64,000 nt of DNA from Euryodendron excelsum (lineage: Eukaryota; Streptophyta; Magnoliopsida; Ericales; Pentaphylacaceae). The notes beneath the pieces are model-generated. The model was not told the origin of the DNA, made no database searches, and was given only the letters and a program-made list of their open reading frames with translations. The translations under genes and the position numbers were made by a program. Positions 1 through 11,072 of this stretch are shown here, piece after piece. Within the stretch, counting starts at the first letter, position 1; each line of letters begins with the position of its first letter. The stretch lies in assembly GCA_033060915.1 (NCBI GenBank), contig CM065394.1, positions 10,397,501 to 10,461,500 of the forward strand. The letters run 5' to 3'.

Positions 1-10
1 TGCCCCGGGA

Positions 11-540
11 ACCACACCGGCTCTGGTTATCAAACCGGTAACCTCCTGAGACTACTTTTTATAGTATTCTCAACCTTCCTTTATCTTTCCGGATCTTTTC
101 CAGTCAGTTCCGGCCAACCCAGTACAAAATGACCGTTTTGTCACTAGTGGGTTGGTCTCATTTTTCGACCACACTGGCTCTGGGTATCAAACCGGTAACC
201 CTCTCAGATTGCTTTTTATAGTACTCTCAACCTTCCTTTATCTTTTCGGATCATTCCGATTCAGTTCCGGCCAACCCGGTAAAAAATGACCGTTTTACCC
301 CTGGTGGGCCGGTCTCCTTTTCTGACCACACTAGCTCTGGGTATCAAACCGGTAACCTCCCCAGAATTCTTCTTGTAGTATTCTCAGCCTTTCCTTATCT
401 TTTCCAGATCATTCCGAGTTAGTTCCGGGAAACCCGGTACGAAATGACCATTTTGCCCCTGGTGGGCCGGTCTTCTTTTCTGACCACGCCGGCTTTGGAA
501 ATCAAACCAGCAACCTCTGGGAACATTCTAAATAATGTTT
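11..540 (+). repeat. Tandem repeat, about 157-bp unit, 3+ copies, in LTR copy a
   Basis: Units begin with ACCACACYRGCTCTGGGTAT at about 11, 168, 324 and 483 and each contains AAATGACCRTTTT and a GTGGGCCGGTC-type block. The spacing is 156 to 159 bp. The copy at 18258 has only two such units (about 19258 and 19416), so the number of units varies between LTRs. Confidence 0.75.
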
Positions 541-907
541 CCAGATCCCAAGTCTTCTTCTAGGATAGTCCAAGTTCGCCCCGGCAGCTTCCCGGTCCGA
601 TTGACCGTTTTGCCCCTAAAGGCTTGGTCAACCTTTCCGACACATTTTGTCCTCACTTTTCAAGTCAAATACCTCCAGGACATTATTTTAAGTGTTCCTG
701 CTCCTTTTCGGCCTTCTGGGTCATTCCTGGCTCCTTCAAATCATTCCCGAACTTTCCGGAGTCACTCCTAGTGAAGCCAGGCTAAAGATTGCATGGTAGT
801 CACTAGTACAGGCGCCCAAATCTAGTTAAAGATATGTTGTTTGCCGGCCTTAAACCTTTCCTAATTGGCTGGCGCCACTGCAACAGGCACCAGTATTGTC
901 CAACCTC

Positions 908-915
908 TATAAATA
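908..915 (+). promoter_or_regulatory. TATA box of LTR copy a
   Basis: TATAAATA lies at the same point of every complete family A LTR, about 35 bp before a GGGTCYGYAAACT-like block that probably holds the transcript start. Identified by conservation across copies. Confidence 0.6.
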
Positions 916-3900
916 CAAAGCCTCATTCAACGTGAAAAGGGTCTGTAAACTTAACCTTAAAATCATATATTTCGATATACAGAGCTCAAGCACCTCCTAA
1001 ACCCTAGCCTCCTTGGGTTCTTCAAACCCTAGCCACCATACACAAACCCTAGTCTCATATACACTCCTATACATCCCCATACACTCATACACTAGCCTTC
1101 AACCATCCTTTGAAGACTTGAAGAGCTGCAATCCAAAGCTTGAAGACAACTCTTGAGGATTGAAGACGAAGATCAAGACAAAGACCGAAGACCGAAGACA
1201 GCACGGCGAGCAAAATAAACAAGACATACGGTAGGCTCCCTATTTAAATTTCCGCACTTCCCCCTTCTCTCTTCTCTCTCCTAACCCACTTGGGTTTTCT
1301 CTATTTTAATCCCCCATCTCTTTTCCCCCTTCTTTGCATGCTCGAAACAAGGGGATTCCTGGTCCATGTGTAGGATTGGACTATTGGAGAGTCACCATGT
1401 CGGGGGCTTTCTTCTAGTCTAACCAGAGACCACGTGGGTCCGGCCCCCTTGATTATGTGGTGAAGCCTTAACCTTGTATGTTCACGACCCCAAATTACAT
1501 TGTGCATATCATAGTCTTGCATCTTCCAATATTCGTTTTCAAACTCGTTTTCAAAATCGTTTTCAAACTTGTTTTCAAAATTTCATCAAAATCTTTTTTT
1601 CAAAAACTTGTTTTCAAAACCACAATTCTAGGGTGATTCTAGCCTTTCCATGGCTAGGGTTGCTTTAGGAAAGTGTTACATTAAAAGTGACCTTTTTGGT
1701 CTATATTTTTAAATCTGATTGTTTTCCAAAACCACTTTCTTAAAGTGGTTCTAGCCCTCTTATGGCTAGAATCGCTTTAGGAAAGTGAGACGTTTTCATA
1801 CTTTCCAGAAAACTCTCTCTTCAAAAATCTCTTCCTAAAAATCTCTTTTTCAACATACTTTCCTAAAACTCTCCTCTCCAAAGTTGTTTTCAAAAACTCC
1901 CTCCAAAATCTATTTTTCCAAGCTTCCTTTTTCAACTCCTTTTCAAAAACTCTTTCTCCTCAAAATTCACTTTCTAAAACACTCCCTAGATTCACTTTCC
2001 TAAAAACTCTCCCCAAAAACCTTTCTAAAAAACTCTCTTTCCAAAATCTTCTTTCTAGAAACTCCTCTCTAGGATTTTATTCCAAAATCTTAGTTTTCAA
2101 AAATGCACTTTCCAAAAACTCTTTCCTTAGAGCCCAAGTCAAGCCCTAGAACCCACAATTAGGAAACCCTAAATTTTCTTTCCAAAAACATGATTTTCAA
2201 ACTTTGCCCCAAACCTAGGTTTCCAAAATCTCTTGTTTTCACATCCAAACTATACATGTTTTCAAAACCTCTTTTCTACGTTAAAATTCCGCACTTTCAA
2301 AACTAGGGTTTCTAGAATCTCCCTTTCCAAATCTTTGCCAAATCCTATTTTCCCTTTAGGAAACCAAATCCAATCCTCCGTTTTTGGAAACAAAATCAAA
2401 CCTTTGCTTTTAGAAACCAAATCCAATCCCTTCATAATCCAAACCTTTCTTAATCCAATACCTTCTTAAACCATAAGTTTCCTAAACTCAAACTTTAAAT
2501 CTTTCCTTAAATCTCAAAATCTAAATCTTTCCTACTTTAAATCCTTCCTAAACTTCCACTTTCCTAAATCTTAAGTTTCCAAAACTTGAACATAAAAATC
2601 TTTCCTAATTCAACCCTTTCCTAATCCTACCCCTTTTCCAAATCTCAACTTTCCAAATCTAATTTTTCGAACTTTTTCTAAACTCAAACCTTTCCTAATC
2701 TCAAGATTTCCTAAAATTCTAAAACTTTCTAAATCTTAAACTTTCTAAATTTCAAATCTTTCCAAATTCAAAACTTTCTAAATTTGAAATTTTCTCAAGT
2801 TAAATCTTTCTAAACCTAAATCTTTCCAAAATTCTAAACTTTCCAAAACTTCAACATCTTTCCAAATCTAAGACTTTTCTAAACTCAAAACTTTCTTACT
2901 TTCAAAACTTCCTTGTTTTCAAAACTTTCCAAATTCAAAACTTCCCTTTTTCAAACATTCCAAAATTCAAAACTTTCTTAATTTGAAACTTTCCAAATTC
3001 TAAACCTTTCTTAAACTAACTTTTCATAATTCAAAACATTTCTAAATTCAATACCTTCCCATTTCAAAACTTTCCTAAAGTTGAAAACTTTCTTAAACCT
3101 AAAACTTTCCTAATTCAAAATTTTCCAAAAATGAAACTTTCCTAATTCGAAACTTTCTTAAATCAGACTTTTCCTAATTCGAACATCTCCTAAAATCTAA
3201 TCTTTCCAAATCTTCCAAGCCAAGTCAAATCTTTCCTAAGTCTCTTCTCTTTCTTAAGTCTAGGTTTTCTTAAACCTTCTCTTTTCCAAAACAAGTCCAA
3301 ATCTATCTTTTTAAATCAAAGTCCAATTTTCTCAATTTCAATTTCCAATCTCCTCTTCTAATCTCAAATCAAATCCAATTTTCAATTCAATCTCTTTCTT
3401 CCAATCCAATCTCTCTCTTCAAATCAATCTCTTTTCCATCGGACTCTTGTCCGAACTACGACTGACCTGATTCCCCCAAAGGGATTTGTAGGCAACCTTC
3501 ATAGGTGCAGTCATAATACTTTTCAAACTTTCAATTCCACCCTCATGGGTGCGGTTTCCAAAATCTTTTCAAATCTCAAATTCTAATCTATTTTCAAAAT
3601 TCCAATTTCAAAATTTCTATTTTCAAATTTCTATTTCCAAATTTTCAAACGTTTCAATTTCAATCCTATCTCTTCAAATCTCTTTTCAAATCTATTTTTC
3701 AATTCTCTTTCCTTACACTCGCATACCATGCATCATGTTAGTTTCTATTCAAACATTATTTTTAAAGTGGATAGGATTGGCCAATAGTTAGTTGAAGACT
3801 CTCATAGGTGAATCTAGGGTAGATTGACATGTAGGTATCGAAAGGGCGGGGTAGGGTGATAGCTTAGTGCGTCTTCCCTACACGTAACCAACCTCCGAAC

Positions 3901-4263
3901 CTAGGATCACTGATTTCAAAGACCAGAAGGAGTTATTTTTCTAAAAAGGGCTAAATGTTTTCCAAAGGTTGCCAAACAACCTGTTTTCCTGAAAACCCTC
4001 TCTTAAGGAGATATTTTGAAAATCGTTTTCCAAAAACCCTAAGTGTAGTCTTCGGATTACTCTTAGTTTTTAGGTGACCTAACTCACCTTAATCAAGTTA
4101 GGTGGCGACTCCGAATTTTTTTTAAAAGCCATTTATTCAATTCTATTTTCAATTCAAACCTAGTCGCACTCATTCTTCTAGGAGGGTGAGTTCTAACGAG
4201 AGAGTATAACATTTTTCCCGCTTGTGTGGGTATTCCTCGAGTGCGAAAAATCTGGGCGCGACA

Positions 4264-6290
4264 GTAACCACCACATCACCTCTGTGTACTATGTCTCGTA
4301 TCAGGTGATACTTACACTCTATGTGTTTTGCCCTCTTATGCGTCCTAGGTTCTTTCGAGTTAGCAACAGCCCCGCTATTATCACAATAAAATGTAATATG
4401 TGATTGTAATGAAAGTACCTCTCCTAGATCCAATAGAAAGTTTCTGAGCCAAACTGCCTCCTTGGATGCCTCAAAAGCTGCCACATATTCGGCCTTCATG
4501 GTGGAATTAGCAACACATGATTGCTTGATACTCTTTCAACTAATGGCTTTACCTCCTAGGGTAAACACATTTCTCGAGGTCAATTTGCTAGAATTCTTAT
4601 CTGACAGAAATACCAAGTCTATGTACCTAATGGGTACTAGACTATCTACCTGATAAACCAACATATAATACCTAGTCCTTTTTAGGTACTTGATTATATG
4701 CTTTATCACAGTCTAATGTTCCCGCCCTGGGTTTGACTGATATCTACTGACTATGCTTACGGCAAAACAAATGTCTGGTCTAGTACAAAACATAGCATAC
4801 ATGAGGCTTCCCATTACTGATGTATAGGGAACTGCCTTCATGTTCTCTACCTCAATCGGTGTTTTAGGACACTGATCCTTGGTTAGATAGATTCCATATC
4901 TAAAAAGGAGGAACCCTTTCTTAGAATCCTGCATGCTAAAACGTGCAAGAATCTTATCAATATAAATAGCTTGTGATAAGCCTAACATCTTATGCTTACG
5001 ACCTGGCAAAAGCTTAATCCTAAGGATGTGACTAGCTTCTCCCAAGTCCTTCATATCGAACTGTATAGATAACCATACCTTAACCAAAGATAATACTCCC
5101 ACATCGTTTTTGATGAGTAAGATATCATCCACATATAGTACCAAGAACACCACCACGTTTTCACTACGTTTCTTATACACACATGACTCGTCAATGCATT
5201 GATCAAAACCATAAGGCTTAATGGCTTGATCAAAACGAGTATTCCAAGACCTAGACGCTTGCTTAAGTCCATAAATAGACTTCTTAAGTTTGCACACCAT
5301 GTGCTCTTAGCCTTTTGCTACAAAACCATCTGGTTGCATCATATAGATGCACTTTTTAAGACTTCCATTAAGGAAAGCTGTCTTGACATCCATTTGCCAC
5401 ATTTCATAATCGAAATGAGCCGCAATGGATAAGAGAATCAAGCGAAAAACTTTCCTTATAGTCGATCCCCTCTTTCTGAGTGAACCCTTTTGCAACAAGC
5501 CTAGCCTTGAAGGTTTCCTCCTTCCTGTCTACTCCTTGCTTCCTCTTATAGATCCACTTGCATCTGATGGGTTTTATCCCTTCGGGTGGTTCTACAAGAT
5601 TCTAGACTTGATTAGAGTACATAGACTCCATCTCTAATTTCATAACCTTTATCCAAAGTTCTACGTCTTTATCTTGAAGTGCTTTATTGTAGTTCCTAGG
5701 TTCGGCATCTAGTTCATCAAGGATTCTGTCATAAGACTCTCCTAAGAACATATATCGATCAGGTTGGCATACAACCTTCCCACTACGACGAGGCATGACC
5801 TGTGTCTGTGTATTACGAGTGAATTGATCTGATGATTCTGATCTTTGTGCACCATCATCATGCCCTAGTTGTGGAACTAATGTGTTGACGATATCTGCAC
5901 GTTGTGTTTCAGTATCAGCTTGAGTCACAACATTCCTCCCACTATGACGGGGTAATAGGATGACAATGACTCGGCTTTGTGGTTCTTCTTCTTATACTGA
6001 AGGTAAAGAAGAAGTATGTGCTGGTTTATCTCCTCTTAGATCCTCTAGAACAATCGTACTTTTGAGTTTGTGGTTCATCACATAGTCCTCTTCTAAGAAT
6101 CGGGCATTGGTGCTAATAATGACCTTTTGATCCTTAAGATAATAAAATAAACCACCCTTCATTCCTCTAGGGTACCCAACAAAGAAATAGACATCTGTTC
6201 TTGATTCCAACTTATTTGCTTTCCCTTTCAGCACATGTGCTAGACTCCCCTATATCCGAACGTGTTGTAGACTAGGCTTGCGCCCATTAG
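4264..6290 (-). pseudogene. Copia pol remnant: integrase C-term, RT, RNase H
   Basis: Polyprotein of a copia retrotransposon. Integrase C-terminal region at 6290-5992 contains AHVLKGKANKLESRTDVYFF and FVGYPRGMKGGLFY. A linker follows (5928-5602). RT at 5498-4713 shows QMDVKTAFLNGSLKK, CKLKKSIYGLKQASRSWN, the catalytic YVDDILL and RPDICFAVSIVSRYQSNPG. RNase H at 4680-4264 shows VANSTMKAEYVAAFEASKEA, CDNSGAVANSKEPR and KHIECKYHLIRDIVHRGDVV. There are in-frame stops, for example a TAG in place of the Trp expected after HVRI, so it is dead. Sequence style fits the Tork/Angela side of Ty1/copia, but I cannot fix the lineage. The RNase H frame runs on into family A LTR sequence, which makes the tail of the minus-strand frame at 4263-4170 chimeric. 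Confidence 0.88.
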
Positions 6291-6299
6291 AATCATACA

Positions 6300-7608
6300 T
6301 GTACAACACGTTGGGACTGCGAAATTTCCCACGACCTGGCCATAGTGCATATGCATACTACCAAAAATTCTAATCTAATTAGCATAGCCTAATCTACGTA
6401 ATTAGAATCATACATTCGAGATCTCTTTGGTTTAATCCTGAATAACAAGTAACAGCAACAAGCACGAATCAACTGGTCGAACTCAACTTTCAGACTTCTG
6501 TTGTATCCCTTGTATATGCCTTATTCTAGAGAGAGTAGGCTCGCAACTACTAGGGTTTCTCTTCCTCACAAAAACGTGTATCTCTCAATTATGAGTAAGT
6601 GTAACCTAGCTGCTCTTAGAGTGCGTGTATATAGAGGCTACAACAGGAACCATAGGATTAGTATAAGTAGGGCTTCCTACGTAAATAAGGATTTTTGATC
6701 CAACTAGGATTAATCCCTATTTACATAAATTATAATTTATACTACTAATGAATTATAATTGCACTCCCTGTTATACTAGAAATTATATTTCGAGCTCCAT
6801 ATTATTAAATACTTATTTATCTCCCCACATTAAGATTACAGATACCTGTCTATTAAATTAAATTACTAACAATTAAATTTAATAGACTTACTTAATTCCT
6901 TAAGACCTTCCACTTAACTTATTTGATATGTCATATTCATAATCCATCTGTAAGGTTTGACATAATCAAAACTTATAAGCTTCCTCATGGGGGTATCATC
7001 AATCCCTATACCAAGACATGAATTCCATCAATAATTGATATTTACCATACACGTAATGTTATTGTCCAACTCACTGAGTTTATTGACCCACAAAGAATCT
7101 TACTATTCTGTAAATCAAAACAATAAATACTATATGCACGTGTCTATTTATTATATTAGGATTAAGAGTATAAGCACTCATAATAATCATGAGGTATTAA
7201 TTATTTTATATAGTTAGTATAAAAACAATTACCTCAACACTGTCCTGTTCAATATCACAAAGTGTACCAATGTAAAGAGTTAGAACTATACCGTCCCCCA
7301 TAGTCAAGACAAACCTATTAAAACCTTGTACTATTGTTCTACTGATGGTGTGTCTAGTTCCATCAAAGACTGTGAACGATAAACTGATATTTCATAAGAA
7401 CCGATGATTTGATCTTTCATGTGTAAGCTGTACTCTACACATCAAATCATCTACTATATAAAATAAGAGACACACATGCATAATCATTAAATAAATAATG
7501 TAATGTAAACATTGCTCACATAGATTCTCATTAAAATGGAATAACTAATTTATTAATAAACACTAAAGCCATTACACAAAGCATGTCTTTTAGTATAAAT
7601 CCCTAACA
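6300..7608 (-). mobile_element. Copia 5' LTR, about 1.3 kb
   Basis: Read on the minus strand it opens with TGTTAGGGATTTATACT at 7608 and probably ends near the CAGTCCCAAC block around 6310, an imperfect inverted copy of the opening. It is A/T-rich and holds no gene. The end next to the coding part is uncertain because the leader, PBS and gag have been deleted and no TGGTATCAGAGC-type PBS is visible. Confidence 0.6.
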
Positions 7609-7626
7609 CATGGTTGCTTTTTTAAG

Positions 7627-10303
7627 ATATAACCAGATCTGAATGGCCGAGCACGACCAGGAGCATACGACTTTCATGATTGATTGAGGGCTCTATTACT
7701 ACAACATAATGCCATTCGGACTAAAAAATACGAGGGTAACATACCAACGGCTTGTTAACCCCATGTTCAAAACCCAGATCGGGAGTAATGTGGAAGTGTA
7801 TGTGGATGACATGTTGGTGAAGAGTAAGAAGAATACTAGCCACCTGCAAGATTTGGAGGAGATGTTCCAAACGCTGTGCAAGTACCAGATGAAGCTTAAT
7901 CCAGTTAAGTGTGCCTTCAGCGTAGCCTCAGGGAAGTTCCTGGGTTTTATGGTGTTGCACCCGGGGATTGAGGCGAACCTAGAGAAGATCCAGGCCATTA
8001 TCGACGTACAAATGCCTAAGACAATGAAGGATGTTTAGAGGCTAGTAGGACGTGTAGCAGATCTGAATAGGTTTTTCTCTAGATCCATTGACAAATGGTT
8101 GCCCTTCTTCAGGATCCTGTGCAAGGCATTTGATTGGACCGAAGAATTTGAAGCGGCTTTCCACCAACTCAAGCAATACCTGAGCTCGGTCTCGCTACTC
8201 AACCAAACTGTCCTAGGGGAAGAACTGTATTTGTACTTTGTAATTTTGGCTATGGCAGTAAGCTCAGCCCTGGTTAGAGAGGAAGGAGGAATCCAAAAGC
8301 CAGTGTACTACACTAGTCGGGCACTGCGAGAGGCAGAGGAAAGATACTCGAAGATGGAGCTCATGGCCTTAGCCTTGGTGACAATAACTCGATGGAGCTC
8401 ATGGCCTTAGCCTTGGTGACAATAACTCGGCGCGTGAGACCTTACTTCCAGGCCCACACAATAATGGTTCTCATAGACCAACCGGAAATGTCAGGACGTT
8501 TGGTAAAGTGGTCAGTCGAGCTCAGCCAATTTGAATCCACTACCGACCTAGACTAACAATCAAAGGATAGGCTGCCACAGATTTTATAGCAGAAGCCACT
8601 GGGTCTTAAATGTTGATGGCTCCTCTACTGACGATTCCAGTGGTGCTAGCATGGTGCTTGTAACTCCTGACGGTTACAAGATTGAATACGCTCTACGCTT
8701 CAAGTTTCTTGCCACCAACAACATTGCAGAGTACGAGACCCTCATTGCCAGACTTCAGATGGCTCAGAGAATAGGGGCTGAACAGATCATGGTGTGAAGC
8801 GACTCTCAACTTATGGTGGAGCAAATACAGTAAGAGTATGAAGCCAGAGAAGAGAATATGAAGTAGTATTGCCAAATGGCTAAAAGTTTAGCTAGTAGGT
8901 TTATAAAAATTTTGATAGAATGTGTCCCAAGAATCTAGAACGAAGAAGCGGATCGGCTGGCTAGAATCGCCTCATCCAATGAGCCTTACCCGAACGTCCC
9001 AATGGAGGTACTTAATTCTCTGAGCATCCAGAGTCCAGATGTAAACTAGACCAAACTAGAGACATCATGGATGAGCCCGATCATGGGTTACTTGCAAAGT
9101 GGGGTCCTACTGGAGGATAAGAACAAAACAAGAAGAATATAGTACCATTCCAGTAAATACCTAATTCAGAACGGTGTCATTTACAAGATGGGCACACCTT
9201 GTCGTTGCTTCGATGTGCCATAAAGGAAGAGGCAGAGTATGTGATGAGAGAAATCCATAAGGGTGTCTGTGGAAACCACTCAGGTGGTTGATCCCTCGCC
9301 AAGAAAGATCTTACAAACAGCTTACTATTAGCCCACCATGGAGAAAGATGCCTAAGAATTTGTCAAGAAATGTGACAAGTGTCAACGATTCGTGAACATC
9401 CCAAGATTGCCCGCTCCGGAGTTGGCCCCGATCCAAAGCCCATAGCCCTTCACCCAATGGGGAATCGACATTGTAGGGTTATTGCCTATGGGCAAGGGAT
9501 AAAGGAAGTTTGCGATGGTGGCCATCAATTACTTCATCAAGTGGGCAGAGGCAAAAGCACTACCAACAATTACTGAGGAAAAAATAAAGAAGTTTTTGTG
9601 GCAAAATATTGTTCGCAAGTTTGGAATTCCCAAGATCGTCATCACAAACAATAGGAAGCAGTTCGAAGGGAGACAATTCAACCAGTTATGTCACGATCTA
9701 GGGATCAGTCACCACACTTCCTCTTCAGAGCATCCTCAGTCCAACGATCAGGTAGAAGTCATGAATAGGTCCCTCTTTAAGACCATCAAGACCAAGTTGA
9801 AGAAAGCTAAAGGCCTATGGGCGGAAGAACTTTCCAAGATCCTATGGGCCTATAAAACAACGGAGAGGGTGTCTATGGGGCAGACGCCGTTCTCCCTGAC
9901 CTTCGGTAGTGAAGCAGTGATCCCAGTAGAGATCGACCTCCCCAGCCCTAGAATGATGTAGTATGACTCAGAGACCAACAACGAGGCGCTGAACATGGAG
10001 TTGGATCTGTTATAAGAAAGGAGGATACAAGCAGCTATGAGGGTAGCGTCCTACCAACAAAGGATATGCCAGTACCATAACTCCAGAGTCCGACTGAAAG
10101 ACTTCGCAATGAGGGATCTAGTTTGGAAAAAGGTTAATCAGTCTACAAAGGATCTGAGGGATGGCAAGCTTGAACCCAATTGGGAGGGCCCCTATGAGGT
10201 GGTCGGCAGCACCAGGAAAGGGACCTACAAATTAAAAAAACTAGGAGGCAAGTAGATACCCCACCTGTGGCACGCAAAGCATCTGAGGAAGTACTACTTG
10301 TGA
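7627..10303 (+). pseudogene. Tat gypsy pol: RT, RNase H, second RNase H, integrase (dead)
   Basis: RT fragment: RYNQI..MAEHDQEHTTF at 7627, MPFGLKNTRVTYQRLVN at 7709, catalytic YVDD at 7799, KLNPVKCAFSVASGKFLGF. RNase H: FDWTEEFEAAFHQLKQYL and PVYYTSRALREAEERYSKME to about 8400. A second RNase H follows with VDGSS at 8612, ATNNIAEYETL and SDSQLMVEQIQ. Integrase: the zinc-binding part is near 9240-9400 (KKCDKCQRF), the core has WGIDIVGLLP near 9460, and the frame at 9515-9961 contains KFGIPKIVITNNRKQF and SEHPQSNDQVEVMNR. The usual TDNG is TNNR, so the second catalytic Asp is Asn. The C-terminal WEGPYEVVGSTRKGTYKL leads to HAKHLRKYYL and TGA at 10301-10303. Many stops and a 38-bp duplication break the frame. 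Confidence 0.9.
8354..8429 (+). repeat. Exact 38-bp tandem duplication inside RNase H
   Basis: The block starting ATGGAGCTCATGGCCTTAGC at 8354 is repeated at 8392. Thirty-eight is not a multiple of three, so the copy shifts the frame straight after the TSRALREAEERYSKME motif and ends that open frame at 8410. The two copies are identical, so the duplication is younger than the rest of the decay. Confidence 0.9.
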
Positions 10304-10393
10304 TAGGGAAGCTGATTGTAATTCGATGGATTATCAATAAACCTCACTGTTCTACAATTGTCTACTAGATGTTAACCAACAACACTCTACAAA
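10304..10393. other. Spacer after pol
   Basis: Short A/T-rich 3' untranslated sequence between the pol stop and the tandem array. No gene is seen. Confidence 0.5.
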
Positions 10394-10810
10394 ATCTGCT
10401 CAGTTCACATGACCGAGCAGAGCTAGATGGCCTAGTACGCAATGGCAAAGAATATCTACTCGATTCACGTGATTGAGTAGAGCTAGACAGCCCACTAGGC
10501 AATGGTAGAGAATATCTACTCAGTTCACATAACCGAGCAGAGCCAGACGGCCTACTAGGCAATGACGAAGAAATATCTACTTAGTTCACGTGATTGAGCC
10601 GAGCCAGACAACCTACTAGGCAATGGCAAAGAATATCTGCTCGGTTCACGTGACCGAGCAGAGCCAGACGGACAACTAGGCAATGGCAAAGAATATTTGC
10701 TCAGTTCACATGATTGAGCAGAGCCAAATAGCCTACTAGGCGATGGCAAAGAATACCTACTTGGTTCATGTGATTGAGTAGAGCCAAATGACCTATAAGC
10801 AATGGCAAAA
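10394..10810 (+). repeat. 60-bp tandem repeat array, 7 units, in Tat 3' UTR
   Basis: Seven units of 60 to 61 bp. Each contains a near-palindrome of the form CTCGGTTCACGTGACCGAG, then a CAGAGCCAGACGGCCTACTA block, then GGCAATGGCAAAGAATATCT. An eighth, decayed trace runs to about 10850. Because 60 is divisible by three, the minus strand stays open with a 20-residue repeat (SARSCELSRYSLPLPS-like), but this is not a credible protein. Plant Tat elements are known for satellite-like arrays at this place between pol and the 3' LTR. Confidence 0.9.
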
Positions 10811-11072
10811 AGAGCGACCTCCCAGTGGCTTAGTTTGCAATACCGAGCAGACAAGGAAACCTACCCTACCAACAACCAAACGTAATCAATGCAATCATTC
10901 TGCTAAAGCAGTTAACCAAGCAAAAAACAACATAGACTAGGTGCACGAATTCAAATTATTTTGTAAAATATTATATGAAAATGTACGGCACAGCTGAGTC
11001 AGGAAAAATGATTTTTGCATTAATAGTAAACAGAGTATAGAACATCCTTTCAATATATATATACAAAAGGCT
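10811..11072. other. A/T-rich spacer, probable 3' UTR of the antisense gene
   Basis: No coding signal on either strand. It lies just downstream of the stop of the minus-strand gene ending at 11073 and includes AATATATATATACA, so it may serve as that gene's 3' untranslated region. Confidence 0.35.

Larger units (their letters stand above)
1..4263 (+). mobile_element. Family A LTR copy a (Ogre-like, 5' end outside window)
   Basis: Long terminal repeat of a Ty3/gypsy Ogre-like element. Compared with the copy at 18258 the window opens about 1 kb into the LTR, so the full length would be near 5.2 kb. In order it holds three to four tandem units of about 157 bp (from 11), a TATA box at 908, a pyrimidine- and A-rich, G-poor tract (about 1500-3760), the strongly conserved 3' block with the CTTCTAGGAG palindrome near 4175, and the terminal CGCGACA ending at 4263. 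The next bases are antisense copia RNase H codons, so the LTR landed in (or recombined into) a copia element. Whether this is a solo LTR or the 3' LTR of a whole element cannot be told. No coding capacity is visible. Confidence 0.85.
4264..7608 (-). mobile_element. Ty1/copia retrotransposon remnant (5' LTR to RNase H, gag missing)
   Basis: On the minus strand the order is 5' LTR (7608 to about 6300), then the C-terminal part of integrase, RT and RNase H. Gag, protease and the integrase core are absent: coding sequence starts abruptly at about 6290 in the NGRKPSLQHVRI segment. The 3' end of the element is lost where family A LTR copy a abuts it at 4263/4264. The outer LTR end at 7608 lies inside the RT gene of a Tat gypsy element, so the copia inserted into that older element. 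Confidence 0.85.

Noticed and set aside
6286..6415. 15-bp direct repeat (ATTAGAATCATACAT) at 6287 and 6401
   Set aside because: It may mark a microhomology deletion between copia LTR and integrase, but the LTR end is too uncertain to support that.
10394..10810. Regular direct repeats suggestive of a CRISPR array
   Set aside because: Units are contiguous and diverged, without unique spacers, in plant retrotransposon DNA.
10365..10854. Minus-strand frames with a 20-residue Ser/Arg repeat
   Set aside because: Produced by the 60-bp tandem array. The composition follows the DNA repeat and there is no start context or homologue.
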